Notes under the pieces: generated by a model | The model's database searches: none | What the model was told of the DNA's origin: nothing | The model's input: the letters and a program-made list of their open reading frames with translations, nothing else | In this document: piece after piece, positions 7,001 to 9,772 of the stretch | How positions within the stretch are numbered: position 1 is the first letter of the stretch | Layout of the letters: the number at the start of each line of letters is the position of its first letter | Program-made: the position numbers and the translations under genes | Source: Flavobacteriales bacterium UBA4585 | Lineage (GTDB): Bacteria; Bacteroidota; Bacteroidia; Flavobacteriales; Schleiferiaceae | Assembly (NCBI GenBank): GCA_949487015.1 | Contig: CATAQZ010000110.1 | Span: 1 to 9,772, forward strand | Reading direction: 5' to 3' | Length of the DNA stretch: 9,772 bases

Positions 7001-8782
7001 TTGTGGCCCTTGAGGGATGTTTGTGCCATAAACAGTAAACCGATAATCTCCTGAAGAAGGTGCATTAAGTGTAACCTGTTCTGCATTATTTAAGGTATCA
7101 ACGCCGCGGGTTGCACCATAAAGCAGGGTAGTCGTATTTGGTGTAGGATCTAGAACCCAAGGTTGGTATGTTGTAGCTCCAGTCAGATCTGTCACTTCAA
7201 AATCTAAATTATTGACCAATGCTTTTGATGCATTCGTAGAACCTTCTTTATCCGTCCAGTAGAGCATCGCACTGAATTTATTAACTCCTGCAGGCAAAGA
7301 AATGGTATAGGTTAAAGTATCATTAGTAGTAATACTGTTGCTAAAGAACTGGGTATCTTGAATTACTCTTAGCGCTTTGCGTGCATTGACCCTTCCGTAA
7401 CCGTAAATAAAATCAGGACCTGGATTACCCAAATCATCCGCAGTGTTCATTGCGATGGCTTTCAATAGACCTGCATCTGCAGTGTCCTGCTGTAAAACGT
7501 CAAAAGTATTATGCAATACAGCAAAGTACCCTGCAACACCAGGAGCAGACATTGATGTACCGGTTTTGTTGCCATAGGTATGGGAGTCAATGGTAGAGTA
7601 GACGTTCGTGCCGACTGCAGCTAAATCAGGCTTTATACGGCCATCTGCTGCGGGACCGCGCGAAGATGACGTTGCAATTGCATCTGTACTTGTGATGTTC
7701 GCCGTTGCAATAACATTCTTTCCTTGTTTGTGACCACCAGTAATATTTCCCCATTGCGATCCTGCTCCGTAACCACAATTCGATCCGTTTGAGTTGCCCG
7801 CGCTAAAGACGTGCACGAGAGCTGCATTATCCCGAACATCCTTATCCATCTGTTGTGCATAAAAGGTGTAGCCTGCGTTACAACCATTTGAATAAGAGCT
7901 ATTTGTTACTCGTATTCCGTAAGAGACATAATGCGCGTCTACATTGCTTAGATTGCTTGGATAGTCGTAATAAACCATGGTAGCTCCTGGAGCATTTCCT
8001 TCGGCAGTTGGATCAATATTACCTGCGCCGAAAATGGTACCTGCAACATGGTCTCCGTGGTCGCCTATACTGTTGCCAGCAAGTGAGGTTAATCGTCCTT
8101 TGTAGTCTGCATGTGGTCCTATATCACCATCATCGCCTAGACCCACGACCACGTTAGATCCGTCAAAAGGAGTTTGGCCTTGGATATAGGCAGTTCTCGC
8201 GGCAGCTCGACTGTTGTAATTTTCTGGTGTTCCAGGTTCTTCAATGGCTTGAATAAAAAGAACGGCATCATCTTTCGCTAATAGGTTGAGCATATTTGGT
8301 TTAACTACTGCCGAGTGCCAAGACTCATCTAAATCTTTAAGCTGAGAAAGAAATAAAGGAGCATTCCAATTTTCAGAAGTTTTGAACTGAACGGCCACTC
8401 GACCGTCATTCAGTACCGCCCATTCTGGCCAGTCACCAATGGCAAGCGGACCATCGAGCTTCATCATTGGCGTCCATTTCACAAACGCACTTAGCCCTGC
8501 ATTACGTAATTGGGCGATGGTTACTCCAGCAGGAATTTTTACTTCAAACGCGTTTTTAGGCAAATAATGCCCGAGTTCTACACCTAAATCGGCCAATGCT
8601 TTTTTATCTTCGGCGAGCACGACACGGTCCCAAAGACCCACTCCGTAGGTCGCTTGGGTATTGCTTAGTTGTTTAAACGTTCCTTCCTCGATGTGGTAGG
8701 TGCCCGATTTTAATTGGACTTTAAGCTGGGCTTGCGCTGCAAATGACGTGAACGTAAAAAGAAAAAGTAAAATTCTAACCAT
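4037..8782 (-). CDS. Secreted multidomain S8 (subtilisin-like) protease with T9SS sorting domain
   Basis: Predicted cell-surface or secreted serine endopeptidase, exported by Sec and then across the outer membrane by T9SS. Of 1,581 residues, 1-18 or so form a signal peptide (MVRILLFLF, then an AQA cleavage site). Residues to about 180 look like a propeptide. The S8 domain spans about 185-475 with Asp217 (GDDG), His242 (DHGDHVAG), oxyanion Asn330 (SAGN) and Ser410 (GTSMSAP), so the triad is intact. A beta-sandwich like that after the catalytic domain of KP-43-type subtilases follows at 479-603. Then come fibronectin-like segments, a MAM/jelly-roll-like domain (893-1064), a PKD-like domain (1075-1158), a second jelly-roll (1165-1334), a PKD domain with FWDFGDG (1422-1485), and the type A sorting domain (1505-1581). 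Start 8782 was chosen over 8818 because it gives a clean signal peptide. Both ends interlock with neighbouring genes. Confidence 0.94.
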   Translation of the reverse strand: MVRILLFLFTFTSFAAQAQLKVQLKSGTYHIEEGTFKQLSNTQATYGVGLWDRVVLAEDKKALADLGVELGHYLPKNAFEVKIPAGVTIAQLRNAGLSAFVKWTPMMKLDGPLAIGDWPEWAVLNDGRVAVQFKTSENWNAPLFLSQLKDLDESWHSAVVKPNMLNLLAKDDAVLFIQAIEEPGTPENYNSRAAARTAYIQGQTPFDGSNVVVGLGDDGDIGPHADYKGRLTSLAGNSIGDHGDHVAGTIFGAGNIDPTAEGNAPGATMVYYDYPSNLSNVDAHYVSYGIRVTNSSYSNGCNAGYTFYAQQMDKDVRDNAALVHVFSAGNSNGSNCGYGAGSQWGNITGGHKQGKNVIATANITSTDAIATSSSRGPAADGRIKPDLAAVGTNVYSTIDSHTYGNKTGTSMSAPGVAGYFAVLHNTFDVLQQDTADAGLLKAIAMNTADDLGNPGPDFIYGYGRVNARKALRVIQDTQFFSNSITTNDTLTYTISLPAGVNKFSAMLYWTDKEGSTNASKALVNNLDFEVTDLTGATTYQPWVLDPTPNTTTLLYGATRGVDTLNNAEQVTLNAPSSGDYRFTVYGTNIPQGPQTFYIVYAMDMEKNPIAFPHENAKLTPGANYVRWNGSTSLTWHYSTDSMGTWTSVNLNATGGNRVANWNVPNVATKNAFLRNIQGTDTTIAGPFVILNTPTNLSLDWACPDSIKISFSPVSGATDYTAYILGTTYMDSVYNSTSNSMIIPYQPINGTWFSVSGAINSVEGRRAYAVQLPSGTNACPLPRDGGISTLVSPQFITSCQNPMQPVSINITNPSTQVLDTLPVAMTFGTTTVRDTFFGNLNSYADTIFTFATPITWSGTTAQTLKVWSELSGDQNSLNDTVVQSINYYNSSLYGLPFTQNFDGFSNCGTNTNCGGTVCNLGGDFINLTNGTEDDIDWRTNSGSTASSGTGPTTGTGGGGKYLYLEASGNCEFQEALLYTPCIDLAGSISPELRFAYHMNGANQGDLEVAIFNGSSWTTLFTQSGNQGNSWKNVAIDISSFAGDTVLFRFKGITGDSYQSDLAIDAIEIEDNIGIPVADFTPVTGTPCLNTGVILSDLSTKSPTSWNWSITPSSHSFINGTSSSSQNPEVSFSAYGTYTITLIASNAYGADTIVQANIVSVSPLQTLPFVETWTGNGTVAFTTENPDGSTSWTKGEVTGPTGAKSEVMYMNYFNYSTVGAEDGLLSEKFDINGYNPVLYFDVSYAPYSSTYSDSLIVEVSTDCGASFTRVYQKDGAALATGGNSQSQFIPGGSSDWRTDSVVLSTTNGDFVQFRIKGIGGYGNNLYIDNIRVISTGTPATAALNVSPICEDTPFDFDLSSTDTTVNGLFTLNRQGSSLLSTYIGMGAHTATLNISTDYDLEYIYYNAYTFVADSAVLVPGPQLDADFALQNTNGLTYQFTDLTTPTPSAWFWDFGDGNSSNAQNPTHTFSGNGPTTVKLVVTTDCGLDSISVPYTNIGLNEDGTPSMVVYPNPTDGVLHLQTPEVDGKVFVQIFGMNGALVEESLFNASTGRITLNLGAYARGFYQIKVTTENSVENFKVTKY
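4040..4270 (-). other. T9SS type A C-terminal sorting domain of the protease
   Basis: The last 77 residues begin MVVYPNPTDGVLHL and continue with a beta-rich module (VQIFGMNGALV, GFYQIKV) ending FKVTKY. This is the usual type A sorting signal pattern: a YPNP motif, a second strand pair around the I-x-G/NG turn, and a final lysine-containing strand. In Bacteroidetes this domain directs passage through the T9SS translocon and is then removed, with attachment to the surface or release. Confidence 0.93.
8751..8780 (+). promoter_or_regulatory. A-rich leader before the deacetylase start
   Basis: 18 of the 30 bases directly before the deacetylase ATG are A, with no Shine-Dalgarno sequence. A-rich leaders promote translation in Bacteroidetes. 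The same bases, read on the minus strand, encode the Lys/Phe-coded signal-peptide core of the protease, so the A-richness may partly be a by-product of Phe codons (TTT/TTC). Confidence 0.3.
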
Positions 8783-8783
8783 G
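8780..8783. other. Interlocked start codons of two divergent genes (CATG)
   Basis: The palindrome CATG holds the protease ATG on the minus strand (8782-8780) and the deacetylase ATG on the plus strand (8781-8783). Both choices are supported by the signal peptides they create. Alternatives exist: protease ATG at 8818, deacetylase GTG at 8748. Either would increase the overlap rather than open a gap. Confidence 0.7.
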
Positions 8784-9772
8784 GATTTAATAAATAAGGT
8801 TACCAAGATAACACACAAAAGTTCATTTGTTCAGGCTTTTTTGGTGTCGCTTTTATTAGCGTTTGGAAATCAACTATTTGCGCAATATGCTCCGCTTACT
8901 CAAAGCGCAGCCTTGGCAGAAATGGAGCGCTTTGGATCTGGTAAACGCGTTTTATACATGGCTGCTCATCCGGACGATGAAAACACCCGCCTGATCTCTT
9001 GGTTATCGAATGCATTGGATGCTGAAACCATGTATTTATCACTCACCCGAGGTTCGGGCGGACAGAATTTAATAGGAGACGAGCTTGGAGCCGATCTGGG
9101 TGTGATCCGGGAGCACGAACTCCGCGCGGCACGCAGCATAGATGGTGGAAACCAGCGCTTCACGGATGCCTTAGACTTCGGCTATTCAAAAAGTGTGGAC
9201 GAGGTATGGACGAAATGGGATCACGACGATCTTCAACTGCAGGCCGTCCGCACTATCCGTGAACTGAAGCCGGATTTTATCATCACACGTTTTCCTCCCG
9301 ACCAGAGAGCAGGTCACGGCCACCACACGGCATCGGCTGAATTGGCCATCGAATGCGCTGCGCTTGCTGCGGACGAGAAGTACGATACAGAAACAGCAGC
9401 ATGGTCGGTGCAGGGCGTTTGGTGGAACACTTCGGTTTGGTGGGACGAAACTTTAAAGGACGATCCTGAAGCGGTATATCTCGATATGAGCGGATTTGAT
9501 CCATTGCTCGGTGATACCTACGGAGCCATTGGTGACGCTGCGCGTTCCATGCACAAGTGCCAAGGATTTGGTGTCCCCATCAATCGCGGCCCACGTGAAG
9601 AGTACTTCAAAAAGCTCTGGGGTGGAGGCGATTTATCTTCTTACCTCATGCCAGATCGTGGCGCGGATGCACAAAGTTTGTTGGCGCAGGATGCAGCCTT
9701 TGCTCTGGAAATAGGTGACCAAAAACAAGCCATTGCCAAATGGGCAGCGCTCGGCCAAATATTGTTAGAGCA
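8781..9772 (+). CDS. Secreted PIG-L/LmbE-family zinc deacetylase, 3' end cut off
   Basis: Predicted metal-dependent N-deacetylase acting outside the cytoplasm; the family removes acetyl groups from GlcNAc-type substrates (GlcNAc-PI, mycothiol precursor, antibiotic sugars), but the substrate here is unknown. 330 residues are visible. Residues 1-34 form a signal peptide: a basic start (KVTKITHK), the hydrophobic core AFLVSLLLAFG, and a likely cut after LFA. The zinc and catalytic motif AAHPDDE is at 61-67 (His63, Asp66), with the second zinc-ligand region GHGHHTAS at 178-185 (His182 likely). SLTRGSGGQN and the LGVIREHELRAA segment also fit the family. The start is the ATG inside CATG; the only in-frame ATG before the active site besides Met60 is Met48, which would lose the signal peptide, and an in-frame GTG at 8748 would add 11 residues. 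The reading frame is open at the window edge. In Bacteroidetes, signal-peptide-bearing members are often much longer (from memory). Confidence 0.9.
   Translation, partial: MDLINKVTKITHKSSFVQAFLVSLLLAFGNQLFAQYAPLTQSAALAEMERFGSGKRVLYMAAHPDDENTRLISWLSNALDAETMYLSLTRGSGGQNLIGDELGADLGVIREHELRAARSIDGGNQRFTDALDFGYSKSVDEVWTKWDHDDLQLQAVRTIRELKPDFIITRFPPDQRAGHGHHTASAELAIECAALAADEKYDTETAAWSVQGVWWNTSVWWDETLKDDPEAVYLDMSGFDPLLGDTYGAIGDAARSMHKCQGFGVPINRGPREEYFKKLWGGGDLSSYLMPDRGADAQSLLAQDAAFALEIGDQKQAIAKWAALGQILLE
8816..8823 (-). promoter_or_regulatory. Weak candidate -7 box for the protease gene
   Basis: The minus strand reads AACTTTTG, one mismatch from TAnnTTTG, 33 bases before the preferred protease ATG and inside the deacetylase signal-peptide coding region. 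No TTG -33 box is evident. A start of transcription around 8808 would favour ATG 8782 over ATG 8818, because 8818 would then lie upstream of the transcript. Confidence 0.2.

Noticed and set aside
8783..8818. Alternative protease start at 8818 adding 12 residues
   Set aside because: It would put a second hydrophobic stretch before the clean signal peptide that begins at MVRILL; kept only as an alternative.
9283..9714. Short open frames on both strands inside the deacetylase region
   Set aside because: They overlap the conserved deacetylase frame, which contains both zinc motifs, and show no domain of their own.

Overview
The window looks like chromosomal DNA from a Bacteroidota species, most likely in or near the Flavobacteriales. 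The evidence is a 1,581-residue surface subtilase ending in a type A C-terminal sorting domain of the type IX secretion system (T9SS), Bacteroidetes-style -7 promoter boxes (TAnnTTTG), starts without Shine-Dalgarno sequences, and a GT2 fusion protein of a kind I associate with this phylum. Species cannot be named from this stretch. No RNA gene, insertion sequence, CRISPR array or phage gene was seen.

Layout. Positions 1970-2587 (minus) encode RecR, a DNA recombination-repair mediator. Its stop overlaps by one base the GTG start of a 649-residue membrane glycosyltransferase at 21-1970 (minus), so the two form a tight operon. On the other side of a 37-bp divergent gap, 2625-4040 (plus) encodes a sodium:solute symporter. 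Convergent with it, 4037-8782 (minus) encodes a large secreted multidomain subtilisin-like protease. Divergent from the protease, 8781-9772 (plus, cut by the window edge) encodes a secreted PIG-L/LmbE-type zinc deacetylase.

Packing is extreme. The symporter and protease stop codons interlock on the palindrome CTAG (4037-4040). The protease and deacetylase start codons interlock on the palindrome CATG (8780-8783). The protease gene therefore has no private flanking DNA at either end. Its promoter should lie inside the deacetylase gene and the deacetylase promoter inside the protease signal-peptide region. Apart from positions 1-20, the only noncoding stretch is the recR/symporter gap, and no gene-free stretch exceeds 300 bases.

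How the genes may work together. RecR is housekeeping. The glycosyltransferase probably builds a surface glycan and carries a C-terminal half that looks like a polyprenyl-phosphate sugar-phosphotransferase without its catalytic core. The secreted deacetylase and the symporter could process and import an amino-sugar-like compound, but this is inference; no substrate can be read from the sequence. No obvious new defence or mobile system was found. The most unusual observations are the start-start and stop-stop palindromic overlaps and the catalytically gutted transferase module.
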